From: Paraburkholderia sp. SOS3
GTDB taxonomy: Bacteria > Pseudomonadota > Gammaproteobacteria > Burkholderiales > Burkholderiaceae
Length of the DNA: 64,000 bases
Direction: 5' to 3'
Assembly: GCF_001922345.1 (NCBI RefSeq)
Contig: NZ_CP018811.1
Span: forward strand, 1,054,001-1,118,000
Part shown: one piece after another, positions 51,992 through 61,433 of the stretch
Layout: each line of letters begins with the position of its first letter
How positions within the stretch are numbered: position 1 is the stretch's first letter
Program-made: the position numbers and the translations under genes
Notes under the pieces: generated by a model
Databases searched by the model: none
Told to the model about the DNA's origin: nothing
What the model saw: the letters and a program-made list of their open reading frames with translations, nothing else

Positions 51992-53002
51992 TTATTGCGC
52001 AAGCAACTGCGTGAACGCCTCGGTAATGAACGCAGCATCCTCGACGTTGGCGGTCGGCAGGCCCGCGCGATGGCCCCATACCGAAGGAATCGGCAGCAGC
52101 CGCGCATTGCGCATCTGCTCGACTTCGAGACGGTTGTCTTCCACCTGAAAATACAGATCGGTCTCGCTCGGCATGATCAGCGCGTTGGCGGTGATCGCCT
52201 GCAACGCGGCGTGGAAGTCGCCGCGATAGATGTCGTTGGCGGCGATGTTCGCGTGCTGCCAGGTCCACAGGTGCGCGAGCAGATTGTTCGCATCGCGGCG
52301 CAGGAAGTTGGCCTCCCAGCTCATCACCAGATAGTCTTCCAGCGAAGAAAAACCGGCGCGGCGCCACAGCTCCTCACGATAGAACGTCTGCGACATCGCC
52401 ATCGCCGCATAGCTGCGGCCCATCGCGCGCAGTCCCCGTTCGGGGCGCGCGACGAAGGTGCCGTTCTGGAAAGCGGCATCGGCGGTCAGCGTCGCGCGAA
52501 CGCCTTCGAGGAACACGAGGTTGTGCGGCGACGTCTTCGCCGCGCCGCATAGCACGGCGAGCCGCTTCACCATCGCCGGATAGAGCGCGGCCCAGTGATA
52601 CGCCTGGATGCCGCCCATCGACCAGCCGCACGCGAGCTGCAGCGTATCGATGCCGAGTTCGGCGAGCAGCCGGCGCTGCACCGCGACGTTGTCGGCAATC
52701 GTGAAGTTTGGCCAGCGCGTGCCGTTGAACGGCTCGACCGCATTGCTCGGCGACGACGACAGCCCATTGCCGAACAGATTCGGCACGATCACAAAATAGC
52801 GCTCGGTATCGAGCGCCTTGCCGGGGCCGATCAGCCAGTCGACGTCGTAGTGATGCGCGGAGAACGACGTCATGTACAGGATCACGTTCGACTTCGCGGC
52901 GTCGAGCCGGCCGTAGGTCTTGTAGGCGAGTTGCGTGTCCCTGAACGTGATGCCGGACTGCAGCACCACGTGGCCCGCGTTGAATATCGAATAGTCTTGC
53001 AT
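51992..53002 (-). CDS. MetX-like alpha/beta hydrolase
   Basis: A 336-residue alpha/beta-hydrolase of the homoserine O-acetyltransferase-like family. [37 protein letters not shown] is typical of the MetX oxyanion region. The nucleophile is S128 in [15 protein letters not shown], and the histidine is near VWGHRAGLP at the end. It lacks the usual MetX length and neighbouring metW, so it is a paralogue rather than the methionine enzyme. Start MQDYSIF at 53002. Divergent from an oxalate-carrier-like gene. Confidence 0.88.
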   Translation of the reverse strand: MQDYSIFNAGHVVLQSGITFRDTQLAYKTYGRLDAAKSNVILYMTSFSAHHYDVDWLIGPGKALDTERYFVIVPNLFGNGLSSSPSNAVEPFNGTRWPNFTIADNVAVQRRLLAELGIDTLQLACGWSMGGIQAYHWAALYPAMVKRLAVLCGAAKTSPHNLVFLEGVRATLTADAAFQNGTFVARPERGLRAMGRSYAAMAMSQTFYREELWRRAGFSSLEDYLVMSWEANFLRRDANNLLAHLWTWQHANIAANDIYRGDFHAALQAITANALIMPSETDLYFQVEDNRLEVEQMRNARLLPIPSVWGHRAGLPTANVEDAAFITEAFTQLLAQ

Positions 53003-53351
53003 GGCTTTCGGCGTAACAGGTGAGTGAGGTCGGTAATCGAAGGCAACGATCAAGGCAATGGCGGCGGCGCGGCACCACGCCGGCGCGCGCACGCACGCGC
53101 GGCGTGCGCGCGGGGCGCTTGCGGTGCTGCCTGCGCTCCGGCTCGCCGTCCGGCTTGCCATCGGCTTGCGGCTCGCTTGCGGTTCATGCGAGGCCGCATC
53201 TGCGTGGGCTTGCCGTGCGCCTGTTGCGGATCCGGACTGCGCTTTCTGCTGCGCCGTCCGTGCGCCGCACGGCTGCTGCTGCGCGCATCCGCATCATGGC
53301 ATAGACATTGCGCGGGCGTGGGCCCTTCAATATTGCCGCCCCTCCTTGCCC
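53003..53351. other. very GC-rich divergent promoter region
   Basis: Frames remain open through this strongly GC-rich stretch on several phases but give Arg/Ala-rich nonsense. No palindrome or consensus promoter stood out. Confidence 0.45.
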
Positions 53352-54635
53352 ATGAGCACGCAGCCTGTCGATACCGCCGTCCGAACGCAGTTCGCGTTTT
53401 CCTTTCACAACCGCTGGTGCCAGCTCGCGTGCGGCGTGGTGTGCGCGATGGTCGCGTCGAATCCGCAGTACATCTGGACCCTGCTTACGCATCCGCTCAT
53501 GCAGCGGCTGGGCGTGTCGTTGCCCGCGCTACAGGTGACGTTCTCGATCCTGATCGTGTGCCAGACCTTCCTGTCGCCGCTCGAGGGCTATCTGATCGAA
53601 CGCTTCGGCGCGCGCTGGCTGCTGGCGGCGGGTGGCGCGTTGACCGGGCTCAGCTGGATACTGACCAGCAGCGCGTCGTCGCTGACGCAGGTGTATCTGG
53701 CTTATGGCGTGATCGGCGGCCTCGGTGTGGGCATTATCGTGGTCGGCACCATCGGCCTGATGGCGCGCTGGTTTCCGGACAAGCGCGGCCTCGCGATCGG
53801 TGTGGTGATGGCCGGCTTCGGCATGGGCTCGATGCTGACTACGTGGCCGATCGCGGCAAGCCTCGCGAAGTACGGCTATCAGCACACGCTGGCCGGCTTC
53901 GGCGTGTTGCTGGCGGTGGTCGGCATCGCCGCGGGGCTCGGCATGCGCTTGCCGCCGCCCGGCTACATGGCGGACTGGCGGCCGCCGGTGGCCGCGCAAG
54001 CGGCGCGCGACACGCGCACCGGCGCGATGCTGCGCACGCCGATCTTCTGGCTGCTGTTTGCGATGATGTCGATGATGTCGACCTCCGGCCTGATGGTCAC
54101 GTCGCAAATGGCCGTGTTCACGCGCGACTTCGGCCTCGCCGACCTGAGCGTATTCGGACTCATGGCGCTGCCGCTTGCGCTGACCATCGATCGCGTGGCC
54201 AACGGGGTGACGCGGCCGCTGTTCGGATGGATTTCCGATCGCATCGGCCGCGAGCCGACCATGTGCATCGCATTCGGCATGGAAGCGGTGGCCATGGCAT
54301 TATGGCTCGCGCTGCGGCACGACCCGCTGTTGTTCGTGCTGCTGTCGGGCGTGGTATTTCTCGGTTGGGGTGAGATCTTTTCGCTGTTTCCTTCGACGCT
54401 GACCGATACCTTCGGCAGCCGGCATGCGATCGTCAACTACGCGTGCCTGTCTTATGCGCAAGGCGTCGGCTCGATTCTCGGCGGTCCGGTGGCGGCGCTG
54501 CTGCATCAGCGCACCGGCAGTTGGCATGCGGTATTCGGCACGGCGATCGCGCTCGATACCTGCACGGCGGTGCTGGCGATCGCGGTGCTGCTGCCGCTGC
54601 GCCGCGCATGGTTTGCGCGGCAACGGGCACACTAA
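53352..54635 (+). CDS. OxlT-like oxalate/formate MFS antiporter
   Basis: A 427-residue 12-helix MFS carrier. RWCQLACGVVCAMVASNPQYIWTLLTHPL and TFSILIVCQTFLSPLEGYLIERFG resemble the opening of oxalate/formate antiporters, as does the GGLGVGIIVVGTIGLMARWFPDKRGLAIG loop. No oxalyl-CoA decarboxylase or formyl-CoA transferase genes accompany it, so the real substrate may be another carboxylate. The start MSTQPVD at 53352 is chosen from the first family-like residues. Inner membrane. Confidence 0.87.
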   Translation: MSTQPVDTAVRTQFAFSFHNRWCQLACGVVCAMVASNPQYIWTLLTHPLMQRLGVSLPALQVTFSILIVCQTFLSPLEGYLIERFGARWLLAAGGALTGLSWILTSSASSLTQVYLAYGVIGGLGVGIIVVGTIGLMARWFPDKRGLAIGVVMAGFGMGSMLTTWPIAASLAKYGYQHTLAGFGVLLAVVGIAAGLGMRLPPPGYMADWRPPVAAQAARDTRTGAMLRTPIFWLLFAMMSMMSTSGLMVTSQMAVFTRDFGLADLSVFGLMALPLALTIDRVANGVTRPLFGWISDRIGREPTMCIAFGMEAVAMALWLALRHDPLLFVLLSGVVFLGWGEIFSLFPSTLTDTFGSRHAIVNYACLSYAQGVGSILGGPVAALLHQRTGSWHAVFGTAIALDTCTAVLAIAVLLPLRRAWFARQRAH

Positions 54636-55249
54636 GCGTCGGCGCGTGCAGCAGTGATGCAAACAACCTCGAGGGCTGCTTGCGCGGTCGAAGGGGCTCT
54701 ACCGATTCATGTGGTCGAGACGTAGTCATATCATCCCGCGTTGCCCCGAGCTTTCGCGGGCATGTCTTCACGTTGCTCCGGTTCAATACATATCGGTTCG
54801 GTGACAGGCTTGCGACGGCCGTTGCACGCGTAGAAGCGGACGTTTCTGCAGAAGTGGCGCACGGCTCTTCATGGCCGACCGCTGCCTTACGCAAAACCGC
54901 ATTTTCTGCGTTGATGCGGCAAAGCCACGACTGACGACACGCGAGCATCAACGGTCGTTCAGCTTTCTCTATAACGGCCGCTCGTTCGGGAGTGGAGGCG
55001 TGTTGTAAGCCATCACCAATCCGAATGCTCTTTTATTGTTCACTGTAAAATTTTTTGCAGGTGTTGACTTGCTCCGGTCTTCACCGCCTGACATCAAAAA
55101 GCCATACCCCTCTAGGCAGGACGAGTTCCTTCAAAAGACTGCTTGAGTAACGCAAGCTAGCGCGACGGCTTTGCTACCTGCTCCGCACTCGTAGAGGAGC
55201 ATGAGAGTAACCTCTCTCGAAAATTGACCTTCGAATCTAAGGACGGTAG
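54636..55249. other. gap with no recognised gene
   Basis: A 614-bp region. Short frames on both strands are not supported. The AT-rich end near 55025-55070 (AAAATTTTTTGC in it) may contain the promoter of the serine hydrolase. Possible fragments of a dispersed repeat near 54830-54940 are too weak to call. Confidence 0.45.
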
Positions 55250-57013
55250 ATGCTAAGCGACCTGGGTGATTTCGACGATTACATAAACGCGCAGGTGCAT
55301 CAATGGAATGCGCCCGGCATAGGCGTCAGTATTGTAAAAGACGAAGAAGTCATCTTCACGAGAGGCTATGGTTACCGTGACCATGCAAACAGACTGCCGT
55401 TTTTATCTTCAACTTTGTTTCCTATCGCGTCGAACACCAAATTATTTACAGCCATTGCAGCCGGCATTCTAGTCGAGAAGGGCGCGCTGACCTTCGACCA
55501 GCCGATTCGCGACGTCGTCCCGAGTTTGCGCTTTTACGACAAGTCGCTTGATGCCGCGGTGACACTACGCGATATGCTCGGCCATCGTACCGGCGTGCCC
55601 CGGTATGACATGATCCTGCATAGAGCCGAGTTCTCAAAAAAGGAACTATTCGACCGGATCCGATTCATGAAGCCTGTCGCTCCCTTCCGGACGAAGCTTA
55701 TCTACAACAACATGATGTACGAGGCTGTGGGCCACATCATCGAGTTGCTAAGTGGCAAGTCGTGGGATCAATTCATCCGCGACGAGGTTTTGACTCCTGT
55801 GGGTATGCCCCAGACTGCTTTCACCATTGCCGACATGTTGGCTCATCCGAATCACGCGGTACCGTTCACAGAGAGGCGAGATAGCGAGGCGCTCTGGCAG
55901 ACACCATATCCAGAGCTGAATTGGTCGAGTCCAGCGGGGAGCATCGTCTCTAGCCTCGATGATATGAGTCGCTGGGTGGCCATGTTGATGAACAACGGGA
56001 TGATGGCTGGAAAGAAGGTCATTCCGGAGCAGATACTTCGGGCTACTTTGGCGCCGGGGCTCGCATTTCCGGACCCGCTTGCCGACGTCCTTGGTTTTCA
56101 GCCGGAGATCAATTCAATCTATGGGATGGGCCGGCAAACCTCTTCGTATCGGGGACATCTACTTACGAGTCACGGCGGCGATCTCCGCGCCTTCCATTCG
56201 CAGGTCTCGTATTTGCCACGCGAGAAATTGGGCGTAGTCGTGTTCGTGATCGGCGACCACTGCTCAATGCTGCGAAATGCCGTCGGCTATAACGTCTATG
56301 ATCGCCTGCTTGGACTGGGCGAGTCGAGTTCGATGGAAGCCTTGCGCGAGTTCCATTCGAAAGCAAAGCAAAACATGCGTGAGTCGCGCGAACGGGTAAA
56401 ACCAAGCGCCATTCCCAACACACGACCCTCACACGATCTCGCAGACTACGTCGGTCGCTACGAGCATCCTGCTTACGGGAAACTGTATATCTCGCTCAAG
56501 GATTCCGAGCTTGAGTTTCGCTTCCGCCAAACGAAGCTTCCATTGCATCATTACCACTATGACCGGTTCGATACCGACGATGACGAGGCAGAAGGCGCGT
56601 GGTCCATGTCGTTTTTGACCAGTCCACTCGGCGATATCGACCGCGTCAGTTTGTGGCTCGACGCGACGGATGCCGTGTTCGTCCGGATTCCGGATGCGCC
56701 TTCGCCGAGTGTGCTCAGGCAGCTTACCGGCACGTACCAGGCTGCTTTCGGCGCCAAGTGCACGATCAAGCTGCGGCGCGACAACCAACTCATGCTGCAC
56801 TTTCCGGAGGCTCCCGCGGAAGTTCTAACTCCGTTCAAAGAACTTCAGTTTCGCAACCCGAAATGGCCACAAAGGACATTCGAGTTTGTGATGGAAGACG
56901 GGCGAGTGAGTGCATTGAGGCACTGGAACTCGGTCGCCGAGTTTGTTCTGACTCGGGTCGAGAATGCTGAATCCGCCGATACGATGGAGGACGAAGAGCC
57001 GATCGCCGATTAA
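55250..57013 (+). CDS. beta-lactamase-fold serine hydrolase (class C-like)
   Basis: A 587-residue penicillin-binding-protein-like hydrolase. Active-site motifs are S61-N-T-K64 (SxxK), Y152-N-N154 (YxN) and H308-G-G310 (in place of KTG), as in EstB/LACTB-type esterases and D-aminopeptidases. A C-terminal DUF3471/lipocalin-like domain (about 415-560) follows, as common in this family. No signal peptide is apparent, so it is probably cytosolic, unlike true AmpC. The last residues are acidic. It is monocistronic. Probably an esterase or amidase rather than a beta-lactamase. Confidence 0.88.
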   Translation: MLSDLGDFDDYINAQVHQWNAPGIGVSIVKDEEVIFTRGYGYRDHANRLPFLSSTLFPIASNTKLFTAIAAGILVEKGALTFDQPIRDVVPSLRFYDKSLDAAVTLRDMLGHRTGVPRYDMILHRAEFSKKELFDRIRFMKPVAPFRTKLIYNNMMYEAVGHIIELLSGKSWDQFIRDEVLTPVGMPQTAFTIADMLAHPNHAVPFTERRDSEALWQTPYPELNWSSPAGSIVSSLDDMSRWVAMLMNNGMMAGKKVIPEQILRATLAPGLAFPDPLADVLGFQPEINSIYGMGRQTSSYRGHLLTSHGGDLRAFHSQVSYLPREKLGVVVFVIGDHCSMLRNAVGYNVYDRLLGLGESSSMEALREFHSKAKQNMRESRERVKPSAIPNTRPSHDLADYVGRYEHPAYGKLYISLKDSELEFRFRQTKLPLHHYHYDRFDTDDDEAEGAWSMSFLTSPLGDIDRVSLWLDATDAVFVRIPDAPSPSVLRQLTGTYQAAFGAKCTIKLRRDNQLMLHFPEAPAEVLTPFKELQFRNPKWPQRTFEFVMEDGRVSALRHWNSVAEFVLTRVENAESADTMEDEEPIAD

Positions 57014-57092
57014 ACCAGGGGACCCATCCTCGTCGACAGGATGTGTATCGAGGAATGCTAGAAACGAGTTATCGCGAACCACCCGGTTTGCT

Positions 57093-57443
57093 CTATACCC
57101 GCACACGGTTTTCCTCCGCGCGCTTCTGAATCAATTCATAAACTTTGTGCCCGTTTGAAATCAAACGGACAGGCCTGGATCCGCAAAACTCGGCATGCAA
57201 CGTCGAACCCGGTGGCAGCTCCTTAAGTAGACTTATTCCGATGGGACCACTGGGATGCCTTCCGCCTGTTGCCAGGAGAAAGGAATCGATACCATCGACC
57301 AGGTATTCCTGCGTTACAAAGCCATTGTCGATATGAAGTGTTCCGTCGCGGCTAGTTACATGACACGGTAGCCCAACTGGATGTTCCATGCAGAGAGGGA
57401 ACATGATAGCCAGGGCAGTCAGGCCAGCGAATATCCCGAACAA
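57093..57443 (-). CDS. hypothetical protein with one membrane helix
   Basis: A 116-residue frame with a hydrophobic start (FAGLTALAIMFPLC) and a polar body containing HVTSRDGTLHIDNGFVTQEYLVDGIDSFLLATGG. It would start with TTG at 57443, 21 bp after the AraC gene, on the same strand. I do not recognise it. The absence of an ATG or strong ribosome-binding site lowers confidence, but the composition is protein-like. Confidence 0.5.
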   Translation of the reverse strand: MFGIFAGLTALAIMFPLCMEHPVGLPCHVTSRDGTLHIDNGFVTQEYLVDGIDSFLLATGGRHPSGPIGISLLKELPPGSTLHAEFCGSRPVRLISNGHKVYELIQKRAEENRVRV

Positions 57444-57463
57444 AAAAAGTATGAAGCCGCGTA

Positions 57464-58396
57464 TCAGATCGTCGCACGATTACCGCCCGCTTCCCTCAAC
57501 GCCTTCATATCCCGCATCGGCGGTGCCCCGAAGAGGCGGCGATATTCACGGATGAATTGCGTGGAGCTTTCATAACCAACCTTCAGTGCCACCAGCCCAA
57601 CTTCCCATTCATTCTCCAGAATCAGCCGACGTGCCTCATGTAGGCGCAGATGCTTCTGATATTGAATCGGACTCATGCCGGTAAGTTCAGCGAAGTGGCG
57701 ATGCAATGTCGACACACCCATGCCAGCCTTGTCCGCCAAGTGTTCAACGCGCAGACTTTCATGGAAGTGAGTGCGCAACCAATCAATGGCTTTTGCAATC
57801 CGATGACTTTGCGACCCTGATCGTACAATTCGTCTCAAGCGAGCGCCGCCGGAGCCAGTTAAAAGGCGGTAAAGAATTTCTCGATGGAGAAGCGAGGACA
57901 TGAAGGCGATGTCTGCCGGGCGTTCCAGCAGTCTTACAAGACGGGTCACGCCATCAAGGAGATCAGGATCAAGCTCTACAACGGCAAGGCAAGCATCGGC
58001 AGGAACAGAGTCCGGCCCCTCTATGTCGATCTCCGCCATGATCTGGCGGGCGAGATTGAGGTCAAGGTCAATACGCAGCGCGGTATAGGGACGAGTCGGA
58101 CTTGCGTCGGGAATTGCAATGATGGTCGGCACTTCGATAGCGGTAAGAACGCAGTGGCTCTCGTCATGCAGGATGACGGTTTCTCCCGCGGATACGCGTC
58201 GACGCCCCCGGACGCATACGCACAAATAGGCCGCGTCGAAATGCGCCGTGGGTGGAACGGGCTTGGATATGCGTGCGACACGAAGTCCAGGCACGGGTGT
58301 TCCGTAGCCGCTGCGCGTCGAAGCAAAGCGCGCGATGATCGCCTCGATTTCATCACGTTGGCGTTCGGATGGATCGGTTGAGCTTTGAGGACGCAT
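57464..58396 (-). CDS. AraC family transcriptional regulator (AraC_N type)
   Basis: A 310-residue regulator. The N-terminal AraC_N sensor (about 25-185: HFDAAYLCVCVRGRRRVSAGE, PYTALRIDLDLNLARQIM) is followed by the double helix-turn-helix (LRVEHLADKAGMGVSTLHRHFAELTG, VGLVALKVGYESSTQFIREYRRLFG). This layout is that of YqhC, an activator of an aldehyde reductase. Start ATG 58396. It is divergent from an aldo/keto reductase gene, so regulation of that gene by reactive aldehydes is a reasonable inference. Confidence 0.9.
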   Translation of the reverse strand: MRPQSSTDPSERQRDEIEAIIARFASTRSGYGTPVPGLRVARISKPVPPTAHFDAAYLCVCVRGRRRVSAGETVILHDESHCVLTAIEVPTIIAIPDASPTRPYTALRIDLDLNLARQIMAEIDIEGPDSVPADACLAVVELDPDLLDGVTRLVRLLERPADIAFMSSLLHREILYRLLTGSGGARLRRIVRSGSQSHRIAKAIDWLRTHFHESLRVEHLADKAGMGVSTLHRHFAELTGMSPIQYQKHLRLHEARRLILENEWEVGLVALKVGYESSTQFIREYRRLFGAPPMRDMKALREAGGNRATI

Positions 58397-58572
58397 GGAA
58401 GTTGACTCGATCTGGACACCTGGAATCTTGCCACATCGCGTCGTTGAGGGTTATCCAGTTCTGTCCGTTTAGAGAGAAATGGGCAGGAAACAGGCAGCAT
58501 AAGGCTACCGATATCGCGTCGTACGCACGTACGCTCTCAAGCAGGTCACTCTCTAACCTGCTTGAGGTAGGC

Positions 58573-59613
58573 ATGAAATATAACCGCTTGGGAAACACCG
58601 GTCTTTTCGTTTCGGAACTGGGTTTCGGCGCGATGACGTTTGGTGAAAACAAAGGCTTTCAAGCGCTTGGTTCCTTGGCTCAACACGAAGCCAACACACT
58701 TGTCGCGCGCGCCTTCGAGGCCGGCGTCAATCTGTTCGATACCGCCGATCGCTACGCTTTGGGCGAGTCCGAGCGCTTTCTTGGTGAAGCTCTACGCAAC
58801 CTGCAAGTGCCGCGAGAAAGTTATCTGATAGCCACCAAGGCGTTCGGAACGATGGGCGAAGGGCCGAACGACGGCGGCGTGTCGCGCGGTCACTTGCTCG
58901 ACGCCGCCAAGAATAGTCTCACGCGATTGGGAGTTGATCATATCGACCTGTATCAGATCCATGGCTTCGATCCGGCAACACCAATCGAGGAATCCCTTCG
59001 AGCACTTGACGATCTCGTTCGGCAGGGGTACGTCCGATACATTGGCGTTTCCAACTGGGCAGCCTGGCAAATTGCGCGGGGAATCGGTATTTCGGAGCGT
59101 CTCGGAATCGAGAGGATTACTTCGCTCCAAGCCTATTACTCCGTTGCTGGACGTGACATAGAACGGGAAATCGCCCCGTTGCTGGAAAGCGAAGGCATCG
59201 GCCTTCTGGTTTGGAGTCCTCTCGCAGGCGGCTTCCTCAGCGGAAAACAGCCGCGAGGCGCGGCTGCGCCGGATGACAGTCGTCGCTCCGTGCATGCATT
59301 TCCACCCTTTGACGAAAAGCGCGCTTACGATGCGATCGACGTGATGCGCCCAATTGCTGAAGCTAAACAAGCGTCGATCGCGCAGATTGCGCTGGCTTGG
59401 CTGTTGCACCAGAGGGTGGTCACGAGCGTACTGATTGGTGCTAAGCGCATGGATCAGTTGGAAGAGAATCTCGGGGCTGCCAATGTGACACTTGCCCAAG
59501 ACGAACTTATCGCGATCGACGGCGTCAGCAAACTCGTCGCCGAATATCCAGGATGGATGTTCGAGTTCTGGAGTCAGCGACGCGCAGATCAGCTTGCACA
59601 GTCCAAACGCTGA
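58573..59613 (+). CDS. aldo/keto reductase
   Basis: A 346-residue NADPH-dependent oxidoreductase of the TIM-barrel AKR family. Tetrad residues are visible: Asp in NLFDTADRY (about 54), Tyr at its end, Lys in IATKAFG (about 88) and His in LYQIHGFD (about 129). GVSNWAAWQI and QAYYSV belong to the strand ends; the C-terminal VLIGAKRMDQLEENL binds the phosphate. Start MKYNRLGNTGL at 58573. The AraC regulator is divergent, a YqhC-YqhD/DkgA-like arrangement for aldehyde detoxification. Confidence 0.9.
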   Translation: MKYNRLGNTGLFVSELGFGAMTFGENKGFQALGSLAQHEANTLVARAFEAGVNLFDTADRYALGESERFLGEALRNLQVPRESYLIATKAFGTMGEGPNDGGVSRGHLLDAAKNSLTRLGVDHIDLYQIHGFDPATPIEESLRALDDLVRQGYVRYIGVSNWAAWQIARGIGISERLGIERITSLQAYYSVAGRDIEREIAPLLESEGIGLLVWSPLAGGFLSGKQPRGAAAPDDSRRSVHAFPPFDEKRAYDAIDVMRPIAEAKQASIAQIALAWLLHQRVVTSVLIGAKRMDQLEENLGAANVTLAQDELIAIDGVSKLVAEYPGWMFEFWSQRRADQLAQSKR

Positions 59614-59762
59614 TATTGTTTGTCGCGTTGTTATCGCCTGACGGGGTCTGTCTTCAACCCCCGTCTTCGACCGGCTTCTGTATCTCGAACTGTCAACGAT
59701 TCGAAGCTCAAAATCGACTGACCGAAGTTGGGCAGCGGATGTCAGTTTGTGGGCCGAACCGC

Positions 59763-60142
59763 TTATACCTCGCTCATGACTGGCCGCCGAGGAATTCGGT
59801 AAACGACGGATATGTACTTTGATGTCACGCGGCTTTCCACAATGACGCCGCCCAACGATTCGGCGATGCGCCGGCTGGCGCGGTTCTCTTCGGCAACCGG
59901 ATAGGTGAAACTGGCACAGCCAATGGTTCGCGTTGCCCAGTGTGCAACCAAAGTTACGGCTTCGCGACCGAAGCCATTTCGATGACGATCTTCACGAATC
60001 CAGATGCCGAGTTCCGGGCTCTCAGTGCGTACGTGGTGTAGGCCGGCCAACCCAAGGAAACTCCCGTCAGCGCGTTGCCGGATCGCGAATACATAGTCCG
60101 ATCCGTCGTCTATCGGCGGTATCCAATGATCGCTGATTGACC
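59763..60142 (-). pseudogene. GNAT acetyltransferase lacking its N-terminus
   Basis: The minus strand from about 60142 reads WIPPIDDGSDYVFAIRQRADG, then GLAGLHHVRTESPELGIWI, RHRNGFGREAVTLVAHWA and RASRRIAESLGGVI to the stop at 59763. This is the central and C-terminal part of a GNAT protein with the acetyl-CoA loop altered (RHRNGFGREA). No start or N-terminal third is present; the sequence runs into the dispersed repeat at 60138. Probably cut off by the repeat or by a rearrangement there. Confidence 0.7.
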
Positions 60143-60200
60143 GAGGCGCTTGTCGCTCCTCGACCCCGAGCGGCCTTTCGACCCATTGCGAAGGCTACGG
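60138..60200 (+). repeat. dispersed intergenic repeat, copy 2
   Basis: The second plus-strand copy of the repeat at 22555. GAGGCGCTTGTCGCT is identical, and about four in five of the 63 positions agree. It abuts the broken end of a GNAT gene, which suggests insertion or recombination at this point. Confidence 0.65.
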
Positions 60201-60398
60201 GGCGGGGTTAAATCCCGAGCGGCCATTCCGATACATCCTGCCGGTTCCGGTCGGCAAGGTCAGCATCGACAACTTTCGTCCGCTCTCGATGCCGCCGTTC
60301 CTGTACCTCGATCACTGCTTGCCAAGCGGCGCGCCGCGCGGGAATGCGAGGCTTGATCATACTGCCAGAGCTTCAAATAACTGCTCCACGTTCCGCGT

Positions 60399-61196
60399 TC
60401 AATCGACTGACGAGCGCGATGCCAGATATCGCTGTGGCGGCTCTCCCGTTACCTGACGGAACATAACGATAAATGCACTGGCGCTGCGATAACCGAGCTT
60501 TTTCGACACCTGCGTCACGGGCTGTCCTAGTGTAAGCAGCGTGATCGCCTCTGCCACGCGTATTTGCTGGCGCCATGCGCCGAACGTCAACCCCGTCTCG
60601 GCGTTCAAACGGCGAGCCAACGTTCGACCGCTGGTCTGGAACTGCTCGCCCCAGAAATCGAGCGTCAATTCGCTCGCCGGGTCGTTCATCAGATGCTCGC
60701 AGATTTGCAGCAGCCGTGCGTCACGCGGCAGCGGCACGCCTGGTTCGACGAGCGCGCGTGTTTCCTTGAGGACTTTCAGCAACAGCGGCGCACTGAGCGC
60801 GGCATGGCTTCCCGCCGCGTATTGCTCGCCCGCGGTGCCGAGCACGATTGCCAGTTCTCTCATCAACGGCGACACGGCGATCACGGCCGGTTCGTGCCAC
60901 GACCAGGGAAATACACGCGGCTCGAAATACACGCTGCACAGCTGCGTGTCACCGACCGCGTGCAGTTCATGATCCACGTCGGATGGCAGCCACACGGCGC
61001 GTGATTGCGGCAGCGTCCAGGTGCGCCCGGGGGTGAGCACACGCACGACGCCTCGCACGGCGAATGCGAGTTGCCCATGCTTGTGCTGATGCCACGTCAC
61101 GCGCGCGCCGTGGCGATAGTCGACGAGCGTCGCCATCACGTCTCTGGGCAACGGCACACGGTCCAGCGGATAGCGTTTGAGCAGGAACTCTTTCAT
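60399..61196 (-). CDS. AraC family regulator with cupin sensor
   Basis: A 265-residue regulator. Cupin domain: GARVTWHQHKHGQLAFAVRGVVRVLTPGRTW, VWLPSDVDHELHAVGD. C-terminal helix-turn-helix pair: FWGEQFQTSGRTLARRLNAETGLTFGAW, QVSKKLGYRSASAFIVMFRQVTGE. It is divergent from the siderophore exporter, with a promoter region containing several dyads, so it probably controls siderophore export and uptake. Start ATG 61196. Confidence 0.9.
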   Translation of the reverse strand: MKEFLLKRYPLDRVPLPRDVMATLVDYRHGARVTWHQHKHGQLAFAVRGVVRVLTPGRTWTLPQSRAVWLPSDVDHELHAVGDTQLCSVYFEPRVFPWSWHEPAVIAVSPLMRELAIVLGTAGEQYAAGSHAALSAPLLLKVLKETRALVEPGVPLPRDARLLQICEHLMNDPASELTLDFWGEQFQTSGRTLARRLNAETGLTFGAWRQQIRVAEAITLLTLGQPVTQVSKKLGYRSASAFIVMFRQVTGEPPQRYLASRSSVD

Positions 61197-61223
61197 GATC
61201 TGTGCAAAAGTCGCCCGGCGGCG

Positions 61224-61262
61224 ATATCGTCAAAAGACAAATTTTTGTCAGAAATTCGATAT
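61224..61262. promoter_or_regulatory. nested dyad in the AraC/exporter intergenic region
   Basis: An inner dyad GACAAA-TT-TTTGTC (61236-61249) is centred within an outer one, ATATCG (61224) and CGATAT (61257). The block is about 30 bp upstream of the AraC start codon. Likely a regulator-binding site. Confidence 0.5.
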
Positions 61263-61280
61263 TGCATGTCGGCCTGCCTT

Positions 61281-61297
61281 TTTAGCGGAACGCTAAA
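61281..61297. promoter_or_regulatory. 17-bp palindrome in the siderophore promoter region
   Basis: TTTAGCG-GAA-CGCTAAA, perfect with 7-bp arms, midway between the AraC and exporter genes. Its binding protein is unknown. Confidence 0.5.
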
Positions 61298-61340
61298 CTC
61301 TCGATCACTCAAGGCTTTGTGCCAACTCGCCAGCTTAAAT

Positions 61341-61359
61341 GTTAATGGTTCGCATTCTC
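61341..61359 (+). promoter_or_regulatory. putative Fur box
   Basis: GTTAATGGTTCGCATTCTC keeps the AATG-N5-CATT core of the 19-bp Fur consensus (GATAATGATAATCATTATC) and agrees at 13 of 19 positions. It lies 75 bp before the exporter start, a fitting place for iron repression of a siderophore operon. Confidence 0.55.
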
Positions 61360-61433
61360 GCATTATTTCCGCCTTCTGCCGCCGTTTGTGGCCACTCGCC
61401 TGCCATCGCTTCTTTCTACGACGGTTGCCGCCC

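Noticed and set aside
53024..54373. 449-codon plus frame overlapping the OxlT-like gene
   Set aside because: Arg/Ala/His-rich shadow in another phase of the transporter gene.
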